Assembly: GCA_964545315.1 (NCBI GenBank)
Contig: CAZJGI010000001.1
Coordinates: 1-64,000 of the forward strand
Direction: 5' to 3'
Source of the DNA: JAAYJR01 sp964545315
GTDB taxonomy: Bacteria > Bacteroidota > Bacteroidia > Bacteroidales > Prolixibacteraceae
Length of the DNA stretch: 64,000 nucleotides
Below, in pieces: positions 7,744 through 16,157 of this stretch; within the stretch, counting starts at the first letter, position 1, and the number at the start of each line of letters is the position of its first letter. The position numbers and the translations under genes were made by a program. The notes under the pieces are model-generated. The model did no database searches. It was given only the letters and a program-made list of their open reading frames with translations, and was not told the DNA's origin.

Positions 7744-8625
7744 ATGTCCGGTTTAAAAGAGATAAGATCAAGAATAGCATCTGTAAAAACTACACGGCAG
7801 GTAACCAGTGCAATGAAAATGGTCTCGGCAGCTAAGCTGAAAAAAGCACAGGACGCAATTCTTAAAATAAGGCCTTATGCAGATAAGATGCACCAGATTA
7901 TCTTAGGCTTAAGTTCTGATATTAATGAGAATCATGATTCAATCTTTACCTCCCCCAGAGAGCCTTTCAAGATTCTGATTGTGTTAATATCATCAAACCG
8001 GGGATTATGCGGCGGATTCAACCTTAACATTGCAAAACATGCTGTTGAAAGGGTGCATATGAAATATAACATGCAATTTCAATTGGGTAATGTTGATTTT
8101 CTATGCATTGGGAAGATGGGGGAAAGGCAGGTTAAGCTGCGTAATATGAAAGTGACCAAATCCTGTAACGACCTTTTAGATAATCTTGATTGCGATAATG
8201 CCTATGCACTGGCAAATGAAATAATGCAGGATTTCAGCAGCGGAAAATACGATCGTGTTGAATTGATATATAATCAGTTTAAAAATGCTGCCGTCCAGAT
8301 GAACCTTACCGAACAGTATCTTCCCGTGAAAATTGAAGAGGAAAAAGATTCCGGTTTATATTTTGATTTCATCTATGAACCATCCAGAAAATATATTATT
8401 GATGAGATCATTCCAAGGGCATTAAGAATGCAATTTTACAAAGCACTTTTGGATTCACATGCCGCTGAGCATGGTGCACGTATGACGGCAATGCACCAGG
8501 CCACAGATAACGCAACACAACTCCTCAAAGAATTGATGCTTCAATATAATAAGGTGCGGCAGACTACTATCACCAATGAAATTCTTGAAATAGTAAGTGG
8601 CGCAGAGGCATTGAATAAAAGTTAA
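7744..8625 (+). CDS. atpG: ATP synthase F1 subunit gamma
   Basis: Gamma is the central rotor shaft. The 293-residue protein has the diagnostic N-terminal coiled-coil strand (IRSRIASVKTTRQVTSAMKMVSAAKLKKAQ, residues 7-36) and C-terminal strand (HAAEHGARMTAMHQATDNAT and TNEILEIVSGAEAL) that form the antiparallel shaft. The central Rossmann-like part includes SSNRGLCGGFN. It is the last gene of the atpB-G block and converges on a methyltransferase gene 30 bases away; atpD and atpC do not follow. Confidence 0.97.
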   Translation: MSGLKEIRSRIASVKTTRQVTSAMKMVSAAKLKKAQDAILKIRPYADKMHQIILGLSSDINENHDSIFTSPREPFKILIVLISSNRGLCGGFNLNIAKHAVERVHMKYNMQFQLGNVDFLCIGKMGERQVKLRNMKVTKSCNDLLDNLDCDNAYALANEIMQDFSSGKYDRVELIYNQFKNAAVQMNLTEQYLPVKIEEEKDSGLYFDFIYEPSRKYIIDEIIPRALRMQFYKALLDSHAAEHGARMTAMHQATDNATQLLKELMLQYNKVRQTTITNEILEIVSGAEALNKS

Positions 8626-8655
8626 AATTCACAGAAAAAATGTCCGAATTAAAAT

Positions 8656-9375
8656 TCAGATAATGCCTCTCTTTCTTCCAACCACTACAAGGTTTGTTGC
8701 CGGTTGAAATCCATATTTCAGGGCCCTTTCCCTGAATTTTTCAACTTCAGGTTTCATCATTTCATACTCCTGTCGGCCTTTTATCAATTCCAGCATTTCC
8801 TGCATCTTGTGCACCCTTTTCTCAAGTTCAGAAATATCCTCGACAAGATTAACTTTTTTCCTGTGCTCAAAAAAGAACTGAATATGTATATCAGCTTCCT
8901 TCAACAGTTGCAAAATTGCCTCTTTCGTAAAACTTTTACGATGATATGACCCCATCATACGATCAATCTGGCTTCTGAAGTGATGATACATTTTATGAAC
9001 TTCCTGGGCATTATTTAACCGGTTACTTATCATCTCGTTAATGATGATCCAACCCTCCTCCCTGACAACCCTTTTCATCTCTTTCAAACCTCTTTTTACT
9101 TTTGGCAGATGATGGAGGGCCATTGAAATTGAAACCACATCAAAAGAATTGTCATCGAACAATAACTTTTCTGCCTGCATTTCAATAAAAGAATATTGTG
9201 GAAATTCCTGTCTGGCAATTTCAAGTGACTGATAATCCGGATCAACGCCGGTTATTTTTGCATCTGGGAAAACCTGCATCAATACAGGGATAAAGCCACC
9301 TTTTCCGGTACCAATATCCAGTATATTATCAATAAACCTGTCTTTAAAATAATTAGTTAATGGTTCCATCATCAT
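8656..9375 (-). CDS. class I SAM-dependent methyltransferase
   Basis: The 239-residue protein has motif I ILDIGTGKGGFIPVL (about residues 17-31), an acidic ITGVDPDY end to strand 2, and the post-motif DVVSISMALHHLPKVKRGL typical of UbiE/MenG-like and related small-molecule methyltransferases. The substrate cannot be told from sequence; the C-terminal half is helical and charged, with nothing specific to quinone methylation. It stands alone between atpG (convergent) and the TSUP exporter gene (same strand, 65 bases upstream of it). Confidence 0.85.
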   Translation of the reverse strand: MMMEPLTNYFKDRFIDNILDIGTGKGGFIPVLMQVFPDAKITGVDPDYQSLEIARQEFPQYSFIEMQAEKLLFDDNSFDVVSISMALHHLPKVKRGLKEMKRVVREEGWIIINEMISNRLNNAQEVHKMYHHFRSQIDRMMGSYHRKSFTKEAILQLLKEADIHIQFFFEHRKKVNLVEDISELEKRVHKMQEMLELIKGRQEYEMMKPEVEKFRERALKYGFQPATNLVVVGRKRGII

Positions 9376-9440
9376 GAAATATTAGTCGTTTTGTGTACCA
9401 TTCAATAAAATGGATCATAATTTCACTCAACAAAATACCA

Positions 9441-10181
9441 TCATATTAATAAGAGCAATGCTGACAAAGCCGTTACTATAATAACAAAAGTCCGGTAAGT
9501 TTTGTCAGGTATTTTCTTTACCAGCCAGATACCAATAATAGCTCCTGCTGCAATTCCTGGCAGCAGAATTAAATCAAGCTTCAGTGATTGCCATCCAATA
9601 GTCTTCCAGACGAAAATATGTAAAGGGAATTTTACAAGGTTCAGGATCAGAAAAAACCAGGCGCCTGTCCCGATATAATTATTTTTGGGCAGGTGCATAG
9701 CCAACAGATAGATGGCAAATATTGGTCCTGCCACGTTACCGATCATCGTAGCAAAACCTCCCAAAATTCCCATTAATGCTGCAAACCACCATGTATTGGG
9801 AAAAAATTGCTCCTCCTTTTTCCGGTCTTTCCATAACATAAGGCCAATACATAAAAACACCATAATGGCCATAATATTCTTGAACCATGCATCATTGATG
9901 ACCCTTCCAACCCAAAGAGCTATACCTATACCGGCCAGGGCCCATGGAAAAAGCTTCACCAAATACCTCCACCTGGCGTGGCGATGGTAGTAACCAACCC
10001 CAAACCAGTCTGCCATTAAAAGGATAGGCAACAAGATACCGGTGGAGGCTTTACCGCCGAAAATAATGGCCAGGGTAGGGACAACAATTAGTGAAACACC
10101 GGGTACGCCAACTTTGGACATGCCGATCAACATTGCACAAAAAAAAAGCAGTATCCACTGTATTAAGGTAAAATCAATCAT
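9441..10181 (-). CDS. TSUP (TauE/SafE) family membrane transporter
   Basis: Eight or so hydrophobic segments cover the 246 residues, and the family repeats GMSKVGVPGVSLIVVPTLA (residues 20-38) and GGFATMIGNVAGPIFAIYLL (about 141-160) are both present; these two related halves characterise TauE/SafE exporters of sulfite, sulfonates or similar organic anions. The substrate is unknown. It has its own promoter box (10201-10208) giving a leader of only about a dozen bases and is not obviously linked to sulfur genes here. Confidence 0.88.
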   Translation of the reverse strand: MIDFTLIQWILLFFCAMLIGMSKVGVPGVSLIVVPTLAIIFGGKASTGILLPILLMADWFGVGYYHRHARWRYLVKLFPWALAGIGIALWVGRVINDAWFKNIMAIMVFLCIGLMLWKDRKKEEQFFPNTWWFAALMGILGGFATMIGNVAGPIFAIYLLAMHLPKNNYIGTGAWFFLILNLVKFPLHIFVWKTIGWQSLKLDLILLPGIAAGAIIGIWLVKKIPDKTYRTFVIIVTALSALLLLI

Positions 10182-10200
10182 TGTTCCTGATTATTGGGGA

Positions 10201-10208
10201 CAAAGATA
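10201..10208 (-). promoter_or_regulatory. Bacteroidota -7 box for the TSUP gene
   Basis: On the minus strand the sequence is TATCTTTG, an exact TAnnTTTG match 20 bases before the ATG at 10181. Confidence 0.55.
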
Positions 10209-10243
10209 AACTAAAATGTTCTGCTCTTAATAGCCACTATAAA

Positions 10244-10660
10244 TTAATGTATCTTCTTTTCAAGTTCTTTTAATTCAATTTCATCTATCGCGCCAAACCA
10301 CTCACCAAGCTTTTTTCTGGCTTTTTCCTTTATTTCAGGAGTAATATTAGCAGATACCTGTGATAAAGCAAATAGAAGGACTCCAAGGTCGTCAGAATAA
10401 CCAAGTATTGGTGTAAGGTCGAAAATGGCATCAGTGGGCAGTATAAAATAACCAAGAGCAGCAGTAATTGATAGCTTGGTCTTAAAGGTAATTTTCTTAT
10501 CAATCAAAACATAATATAAAAGTAAAACAGCATAAACTACTGTTGTTCCGGCAGATTTGGAATATTGAATTATCTTTTCCCAAAGTGATTCTTCATTATA
10601 ATATTTTGAATACATGCCATAAGTTTTATATGATCTTAAAAATAACAATTTATTTATCAT
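10244..10660 (-). CDS. YkvA/DUF1232 family protein
   Basis: The 138-residue protein contains the DUF1232 core, ALGYFILPTDAIFDLTPILGYSDDLGVL, with the Y.l.P.D.iPD-like signature in a membrane-associated helical hairpin (about residues 70-97). Family members are small membrane-associated proteins of unknown function. It lies beyond the terminator of the sigma-factor cassette and has 62 bases to the TSUP gene. The first ATG was taken; an internal ATG at codon 16 (MYSKYYNEE) is an alternative. Confidence 0.85.
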   Translation of the reverse strand: MINKLLFLRSYKTYGMYSKYYNEESLWEKIIQYSKSAGTTVVYAVLLLYYVLIDKKITFKTKLSITAALGYFILPTDAIFDLTPILGYSDDLGVLLFALSQVSANITPEIKEKARKKLGEWFGAIDEIELKELEKKIH

Positions 10661-10683
10661 TCATGGGCAACAAAACCACATAA

Positions 10684-10720
10684 AGAAAGGGTTATCTTAT
10701 TTGTAAAGATAACCCTTTCT
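10684..10720 (-). terminator. strong hairpin ending the sigma-factor cassette
   Basis: AGAAAGGGTTATCTT and its exact complement AAGATAACCCTTTCT form a 15-bp stem around a 7-base loop. It lies 56 bases downstream of the last cassette gene. On the minus strand it is followed by TTTAT, only a short U-tract. Confidence 0.75.
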
Positions 10721-10776
10721 CCGTCCTGTTCAAGGAGCTCAAATTTTCGGGCAGAAAATATACATAAATTTTTCAG

Positions 10777-11283
10777 TTACCATCCACCCTGAAATCCATA
10801 GCCTCCGCCATAGCCATTGAGTCTGCATCCACGGCCTCCCCAGCCACCATAACCTCCTCTTCCACGACCGCCTCTCCGGCCCATACCATAACCCATACCA
10901 TACATCCCTCGACTCTGGATAAGATCATACTGCTTTTTCTGTTCATCGTTCAGTAAATTTCTCACTTCATTTCTGTGTGCTGCTACCTTTTTCAACATCT
11001 CCCCCTGAATTTCAGTAATTTCAGTAAAATCCACTGTTGACCTTTGTTTAACAACCAATTCGGCCATTTCAGTCCGGTGATTAACAATTAACTCTATAAT
11101 CTTAGACTGCTGTTCTTCAGTAAGTCCGGGAATAAAATTAACACAATAGTAACCGGGTCCGAAACCATAACCGGCTCCCATCCCGTAACCCGGCCTGTTC
11201 ATAAATCTCCCGCCCTGAGCAAAACCTGTTGATACGCTCAATACAAGGGCAAGTAACATCCAAATAAATTTTTCGGTTTTCAT
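10777..11283 (-). CDS. Spy/CpxP-like periplasmic protein with glycine-rich tail
   Basis: A signal peptide (MKTEKFIWMLLALVLSVSTGFAQ) is followed by a helical core with the Spy-type motif LTEEQQSKIIEL (about residues 54-65) and a second LNDEQKKQY (about 109-117), the LTxxQ repeats of Spy/CpxP/ZraP periplasmic chaperones and metal-stress sensors. About 40 C-terminal residues are extremely rich in Gly, Tyr, Arg and Met, with GYGMG-type repeats and a single Cys. It is the last gene of the ECF sigma cassette and would be an envelope-stress effector or sensor. Function is inferred from family and context. Confidence 0.8.
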   Translation of the reverse strand: MKTEKFIWMLLALVLSVSTGFAQGGRFMNRPGYGMGAGYGFGPGYYCVNFIPGLTEEQQSKIIELIVNHRTEMAELVVKQRSTVDFTEITEIQGEMLKKVAAHRNEVRNLLNDEQKKQYDLIQSRGMYGMGYGMGRRGGRGRGGYGGWGGRGCRLNGYGGGYGFQGGW

Positions 11284-11315
11284 GATAATATAATTATTAA
11301 AATAATTGTTATTTG

Positions 11316-11843
11316 TTACCTGGTATTTCTGAATCTCCTCCCACGCTGCGGAAGCTTTACATCTTCATTAAGTTGTAATATTGAAATAAATATTTCATTC
11401 AATCTTGCCTTTTGTTCCTCTGTGCACGTCTCTTTCATTGAAAGGTAGTACTTTATTGTCTCATCTTTAAGCTGGGTATGCATTTCTCCTATACTTTTGG
11501 AAATTTCCTTAAGTCTGGCCTTATCCGGATTTTCTTTACCCATTTCATTAACCATCTCTATCCTGAGCCTCTCAAGTTGATGATTAATTTGCCAGGCTAT
11601 CCGGTTAAAATCCCTGTTTAATAATCTGAATTTTTCAACCTGCTCAGGGAGAAGGTTCAACTGTTCTCTAAAAAAACGTGTCCTTTGCTGTGAGGGTACT
11701 TCGATGGATGCTTCCACACGTTCCTCAGCAATTTTTTTATCTTGTTGCTTATGATACAGAAAAGATATCCCCATCGAAAGATTGGTGGCAATCAATATTA
11801 TTATTACACCTGTCATTATCCGGTATTTATTTACAATTGCCAT
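11316..11843 (-). CDS. membrane-anchored Spy/CpxP-like sensor
   Basis: One N-terminal transmembrane helix (about residues 9-29) anchors a roughly 140-residue helical periplasmic domain. It contains LNLLPEQVEKFRLLNRDF and CTEEQKARLNEIF, both LTxxQ-like, as in CpxP/ZraP heavy-metal or envelope-stress sensors. In Bacteroidota such proteins are frequently encoded with an ECF sigma factor and anti-sigma factor, as here: it starts 4 bases after the anti-sigma gene and precedes the glycine-rich Spy paralogue by 32 bases. It may modulate the anti-sigma factor in the periplasm (inference). Confidence 0.78.
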   Translation of the reverse strand: MAIVNKYRIMTGVIIILIATNLSMGISFLYHKQQDKKIAEERVEASIEVPSQQRTRFFREQLNLLPEQVEKFRLLNRDFNRIAWQINHQLERLRIEMVNEMGKENPDKARLKEISKSIGEMHTQLKDETIKYYLSMKETCTEEQKARLNEIFISILQLNEDVKLPQRGRRFRNTR

Positions 11844-11847
11844 AATA

Positions 11848-12279
11848 TTATTCCATTAAAAAAGTTTCAATCGGCTCGGCTGTCATCTCATTTAAATAGG
11901 GGAATATTTCCTGTTCTGCATAATACGATTCCTGATTATGAGAAGGTTGCCCTATCTTTATTCCTGCATAAATACCGAACAGTAAAAGCAATGTAAAAAC
12001 TGCAGGTTGTAATATTCTGGCCCATAAGGGTGTAACAGTTTCCTTAACTGCCTGATTCTCTAGCCTGGCTTTTACCCTTGTATAAAAAAACGGATTAACA
12101 TCAGGCTTTCTTTCCTGATCTATCACGTTAAGAGTTTTTTTCATATACTCTGCAAAAGCAGCACATTCTTTACATCCGGCCAGATGCAGTCTGATCTCTT
12201 CCATCTCTTTTTCAGGAAGATCATTTTCCAGGAAGAAGATCATTTTTTTATGTATTGCTTTGCACTTCATAATATTCAT
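11848..12279 (-). CDS. zinc-finger anti-sigma factor
   Basis: The cytoplasmic N-terminus has the zf-HC2/ZAS motif HLAGCKECAAF (His and two Cys, about residues 28-38) that binds ECF sigma factors. A transmembrane helix follows at about residues 86-106 (LQPAVFTLLLLFGIYAGIKI) and then a short periplasmic tail. It lies 40 bases downstream of the sigma gene and 4 bases upstream of the membrane-bound Spy-like gene, which fits an anti-sigma factor controlled from the periplasm. The ATG at 12270 (MKCKAIHKK) is an alternative start. Confidence 0.87.
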   Translation of the reverse strand: MNIMKCKAIHKKMIFFLENDLPEKEMEEIRLHLAGCKECAAFAEYMKKTLNVIDQERKPDVNPFFYTRVKARLENQAVKETVTPLWARILQPAVFTLLLLFGIYAGIKIGQPSHNQESYYAEQEIFPYLNEMTAEPIETFLME

Positions 12280-12319
12280 AATTTAATATTTTGACACATT
12301 TTCTTTAAAAAACTTGTGA

Positions 12320-12901
12320 TCAGATACACTTTTTTTTGTAACAATTATATAATTTTTTTTGAAGGTTCTTTTTTGCACGATGTATCAGTGACTCTACCGA
12401 CGAAAGTGATAACTCCATGATCTCTGAAATCTCTTTATATGACAAATCTTCATATTTATTTAAAGTAAATGCGACCCGCTGATTTTTCGGAAGCGTATCA
12501 ATTGCCGCGTGTATCAGTACTGTCCGCTCTGAATTTTCCAGGTCAATATGGGGGTCACCTTCTGAACCATAATAATTCTCACCCATACTATTAGGAGGCA
12601 ATTCGGCAATTTCGTCAATAGATTTAAATCCCCTTCTCCGCTTATGATCTCTCAGAAAATTCAATGACCTGTTAACTGCAATACGATAAATCCATGTTGA
12701 AAGCCTGGAATCACCCCTGAAACCGGGAGCAGACCTAAAAACCTCAATAAATACATCCTGGGCTACATCCTCGGCATCTTCAATATTATGCAATAGTCCA
12801 TAACAAGTATTTACAACCATTTTCTGGTAAGTATTAACAAGGTCACTAAAAGCTTTTTCGTTGCCCTCTTTTAATTTTTTTATAATTCCTGCCTCATTCA
12901 T
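12320..12901 (-). CDS. ECF-type RNA polymerase sigma factor
   Basis: The 193-residue protein has region 2 (about residues 14-80: FSDLVNTYQKMV, DAEDVAQDVFIEVFR, FRGDSRLSTWIYRIAVN) and region 4 (about 125-180: LPKNQRVAFTLNKYEDLSYKEISEIM, SVESLIHRAKKNLQ) of RpoE-type sigma factors. It is the first gene of a four-gene leftward cassette with an anti-sigma factor and two Spy/CpxP-like proteins. A near-consensus promoter box (CATATTTG) lies within 40 bases upstream. The cassette probably responds to envelope or metal stress and may drive its own transcription. Confidence 0.93.
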   Translation of the reverse strand: MNEAGIIKKLKEGNEKAFSDLVNTYQKMVVNTCYGLLHNIEDAEDVAQDVFIEVFRSAPGFRGDSRLSTWIYRIAVNRSLNFLRDHKRRRGFKSIDEIAELPPNSMGENYYGSEGDPHIDLENSERTVLIHAAIDTLPKNQRVAFTLNKYEDLSYKEISEIMELSLSSVESLIHRAKKNLQKKLYNCYKKKCI

Positions 12902-12973
12902 TCAATCATTATGGTATCTGATATTTACAAATATGACACCTCTGCAAAAAAAAACCTGCGCATTTTTTTTCAA

Positions 12974-15382
12974 TTATTCAATTTGGTCTTGTATTGGTAT
13001 TAATCGCATTTTATACCGTGACCTGCTGATGACCTCAGATCTGTTAAAAGGATCAGCATGGTACCGGTTATTTATATAAAAGGCGATCTGATCAAGATAA
13101 TGTTCACTTGCTGGTATTCCGCTGGTGCCGGTAGGAATTACTGTCCTTGAATTATCCCATGCTGAAAGGTCATAAATGTGTCTGTGGGAAGCTCCGTGGA
13201 TCACCTTAAACTTATTATTCAGGGAATAAGAGTAAGGACAAACAGTATGATAACTTCCCGGTAATCCGAATGGCCCCCTGCTTAAATTGAATACTTTATC
13301 AAGCATGGGAACCACGGCCAGTGGGTGACTGATTGTAAATGTATGAATGTTGCCCCATTGCCAATCTGAAGGATCAGAGCCTGCAATTAACTTAAGCTCC
13401 TCTACTGTCTCTTCCAAGGATCTTAGCACAATATCGTTAAAAGTCTCTTCTTCTGTTGTATTTTTATCATCTATCCAGGGGGAATTCTTCTCAGGAAGAA
13501 TATTTAGAATAAGGTTCTCTGTCAATAGTCTGTCTGCCATAAATTGCTTTAACAATTCCATTGATAAATCATCTCTTACCAGGTTTTCACCTGTTTTATG
13601 ATACAAAATTTCAAAAACAGAAGCTGCAAGACTTTCTTTGTGTATATCAAAATCCCACCTTTGAAGTTCCTCGATTACAATTCTGTCCATTTCATTCCAG
13701 TCACTTTTTTGTTCAAACACTTTCAAAAATTCAGGAACCATTTTTTCGGCTTTTTTTGAATAAAAATCGCCCTGTATTCTTTCAAAATCATCAATTGAAT
13801 GTTTCTTTTTTGATTCAAGCATTTCTCTTATCCTCTCAATTCTCTCAGGAATATGGTACCAATAACCTATCTCATATGGATAATCTTCAGGTGCTGTTTT
13901 ATTATTTGCAGAAGACACAAATCCTCTTAGGGGATTATATTCGAAGGGAAGTTCTTCGAAGGGCACTAATCCTTTCCAGTCATGCAGTATTGTATCTCCG
14001 GGAAAAATATTAATGCCGCTGTGTTCTCTTACCGGAACTCCGGCAGCACATTGCAGCCCGATATTCCCAGCCACATCAGCATAGACAATATTCTGGCTGA
14101 CAGAAACAAATGTTTTAAGTGCATTCCTGAAGTCCTTCCAGTTATTTGCCCGGTTAAGGAGATAAATTGACTCCATTTCATTACTCATCTCATTCCCTAT
14201 CCATCTTATAGATAATGCAGTCTCATCCTCATTTTTAAACTTATTGATCAGAGGGCCCCGGTGCGTAAATTTCAATTTTTCAATAATATCAATTCCCTCC
14301 TTTGTTTTAATTATCTCCTCCTTCACGAGTAATGCTCTCCACTCTCCGTTTAAAAGGTAGTGAGTTGAATCTTTATTCAGTGTTTCCGCGTAAAAATCAA
14401 GGTCATCGACATAAACATTGGTCATTCCCCATGCTATTGAATCATTATGGCCACAAATAACAAAGGGCTGCCCGGGCACTGCCACCCCGGTAACATTAAG
14501 ATTATTTCCTGATACCTGGTGTATCTGATACCATATTCCGGGAGCGAATAACCCAAGGTGCATATCATTAGCCAGCAAAGGTTTGCCACTTTCACTTTTT
14601 GCCCCTGAAACAGCCCAGTTATTGCTGCCGTTAAATATTTCCAAACCTGTCTTTTTAAGTTGATTTCCTGCTGATAATATTGTTTCGGTAATATTAACCT
14701 TTAAATTCTCAGGCTGCTGGTAAACGAAAACTGAATGGTTCTCATTTCGTGGTATTAATTCTTTCATCTGTTCCTTTCCCACTTTTTCCATTATCTGATA
14801 CAAAAGTAATTCAGTATCCCAGCCTGAAGTAAGGTCCCACGACATGTAACCTATCAGGTTCAAAGAATGCTCAGGCAACCAGGGGTCAGGGCTGTATCCT
14901 AAAATTTTGAACTCCGGGGGCAAAGGAAAATTTTCAATATAATAATTTACTCCTTCAGAAAATTCATCAAGTGCTGAAATAATCTCAGGATCCAAGTGCA
15001 GCAGTACTTTCCGGGATTTTTCCCCTATCCTCAGGGCTCTCATCAGTAAATCGATATCTGACTGGTCCCTGCCCATTATTTCTGATAATCTTCCCTGGGT
15101 TACTCTTCTTAACAAGTCCATCTGCCAAAGGCGGTCCTGTGCCATTATAAAACCTGTTGCCCTGTAAAGGTCCTTGTCATTTTGAGCATAAATATGAGGA
15201 ATTGCAAATGAATCCCGCAAAACAGTCACCTCTTCCCTCAGGCCCGGGACATTAATATCTTGTGAGTAATCCGGCAAAGCAGACCTTTGAATCCTGACAA
15301 GAAAAAAATAACCGGTAAACAAGGCAATAATAATCAGTATTCCTGCAAATAAGAGTAAACGTTTAAACAGTATCATCAGCAT
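12974..15382 (-). CDS. penicillin acylase family Ntn hydrolase
   Basis: This family comprises periplasmic Ntn hydrolases that cleave amide bonds of penicillins, acyl-homoserine lactones or unknown amides after autoproteolysis. The 802-residue precursor has an N-terminal membrane anchor (about residues 6-28), the A-chain signature QDRLWQMDLLRR, and the B-chain beginning at Ser253 in NGSNNWAVSG, the autocatalytic nucleophile. Further family motifs are CGHNDSIAWGMTNVYVDD and FVSSANNK. The frame can be opened two codons further with TTG, but the ATG at 15382, ten bases beyond the expected transcription start, is preferred. Natural substrate unknown. Confidence 0.9.
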   Translation of the reverse strand: MLMILFKRLLLFAGILIIIALFTGYFFLVRIQRSALPDYSQDINVPGLREEVTVLRDSFAIPHIYAQNDKDLYRATGFIMAQDRLWQMDLLRRVTQGRLSEIMGRDQSDIDLLMRALRIGEKSRKVLLHLDPEIISALDEFSEGVNYYIENFPLPPEFKILGYSPDPWLPEHSLNLIGYMSWDLTSGWDTELLLYQIMEKVGKEQMKELIPRNENHSVFVYQQPENLKVNITETILSAGNQLKKTGLEIFNGSNNWAVSGAKSESGKPLLANDMHLGLFAPGIWYQIHQVSGNNLNVTGVAVPGQPFVICGHNDSIAWGMTNVYVDDLDFYAETLNKDSTHYLLNGEWRALLVKEEIIKTKEGIDIIEKLKFTHRGPLINKFKNEDETALSIRWIGNEMSNEMESIYLLNRANNWKDFRNALKTFVSVSQNIVYADVAGNIGLQCAAGVPVREHSGINIFPGDTILHDWKGLVPFEELPFEYNPLRGFVSSANNKTAPEDYPYEIGYWYHIPERIERIREMLESKKKHSIDDFERIQGDFYSKKAEKMVPEFLKVFEQKSDWNEMDRIVIEELQRWDFDIHKESLAASVFEILYHKTGENLVRDDLSMELLKQFMADRLLTENLILNILPEKNSPWIDDKNTTEEETFNDIVLRSLEETVEELKLIAGSDPSDWQWGNIHTFTISHPLAVVPMLDKVFNLSRGPFGLPGSYHTVCPYSYSLNNKFKVIHGASHRHIYDLSAWDNSRTVIPTGTSGIPASEHYLDQIAFYINNRYHADPFNRSEVISRSRYKMRLIPIQDQIE

Positions 15383-15398
15383 AAACAATTAAATAATT

Positions 15399-15406
15399 CA
15401 AAAATA
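15399..15406 (-). promoter_or_regulatory. Bacteroidota -7 box for the penicillin acylase gene
   Basis: Minus-strand TATTTTTG is an exact TAnnTTTG match 17 bases before the ATG at 15382, implying a very short leader. Confidence 0.5.
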
Positions 15407-15473
15407 ATTTATAAATCGCTTTTTGAATTTGTATTATTTATAATTTTAAATCCTTTAAAATTATAAATATTCA

Positions 15474-15544
15474 TTATATGAAACGAGCATAGTTATAAAA
15501 TCAACCAAGTGTATGATTAAAACATATGCGAGCAAGCTATATGA
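15474..15544 (+). repeat. structured intergenic element, copy A
   Basis: First of three related elements (others at 31796-31902 and 36563-36632). The left arm ATGAAACGAGCAT and right arm ATGCGAG are shared. The arms pair as CGAGCAT/ATGCGAG with a tandem G-A mismatch, and the outer TATATG/CTATATG pairs as well with one bulge. The internal ATGATTAAA is identical to copy C. It ends 47 bases before the DUF2147 start and lies downstream of a near-consensus -7 box (TAATTTTA, 15441-15448), so it would be in that gene's leader. Confidence 0.65.
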
Positions 15545-15591
15545 TATCTATTAAAATAATTAATTAGTAACAATAATAAAATAATTATCCA

Positions 15592-16035
15592 ATGAAAAAA
15601 CTTGTAATATTCTTTATTTTAGGCCTCTACACATTAGCAGGCATAGCCCAGGAGGCTGACAGGATCACCGGTATATGGTGGAACGATGAAAAAACAACGA
15701 AAATAAAAGTTGAAAAAAAAGACGGGAAATATATCGGTACTATTGTTTATATGATACCGGAAAAATATGAAAACGGGCAACCACCAAAAGATGACAAGAA
15801 TCCCGATGAATCTTTACAAAGCCGCTCACTTATAGGGTTACAAATTTTGGAGAATTTTGATTATGATGCCAATAAAAAAGAATGGAAAAACGGAAAGATT
15901 TACGATCCTAAATCAGGCAATACCTATGATTGTTACGGATGGCTTGAAAGTGATGATCTTTTAAAGCTTAAAGGTTTTGTAGCTGGCATCCGCTGGTTGG
16001 GAAGAAGCTCGGAATGGTATCGTACTAACTTATAA
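15592..16035 (+). CDS. secreted DUF2147 protein
   Basis: A signal peptide (MKKLVIFFILGLYTLAGIAQ) precedes a 127-residue mature domain with the DUF2147 pattern: ITGIWWNDEKTTKIKVEKKD near the start, a central KNPDESLQSRSLIGLQILENF (D/N..LR.r.l.Gl.il..f) and the closing LKGFVAGIRWLGRSSEWYR. Family members are small lipocalin-like beta-barrels of unknown function in the periplasm or outside the cell. It stands alone, rightward, with structured element copy A in its presumed leader. Confidence 0.88.
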   Translation: MKKLVIFFILGLYTLAGIAQEADRITGIWWNDEKTTKIKVEKKDGKYIGTIVYMIPEKYENGQPPKDDKNPDESLQSRSLIGLQILENFDYDANKKEWKNGKIYDPKSGNTYDCYGWLESDDLLKLKGFVAGIRWLGRSSEWYRTNL

Positions 16036-16157
16036 TATTAGCATTAAAAAATCATATAAGATTCATATCATACCGTTCTATTCTGCAGATATTCTCTGGA
16101 TATTTTCTTCAATGAAATTATCGTAAGTATCTTCTAAAATGCTTTTCCTCAACAATT

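Noticed and set aside
8626..8655. Terminator between atpG and the methyltransferase gene
   Set aside because: Only a very weak GAATT/AATTC pairing without a T-run.
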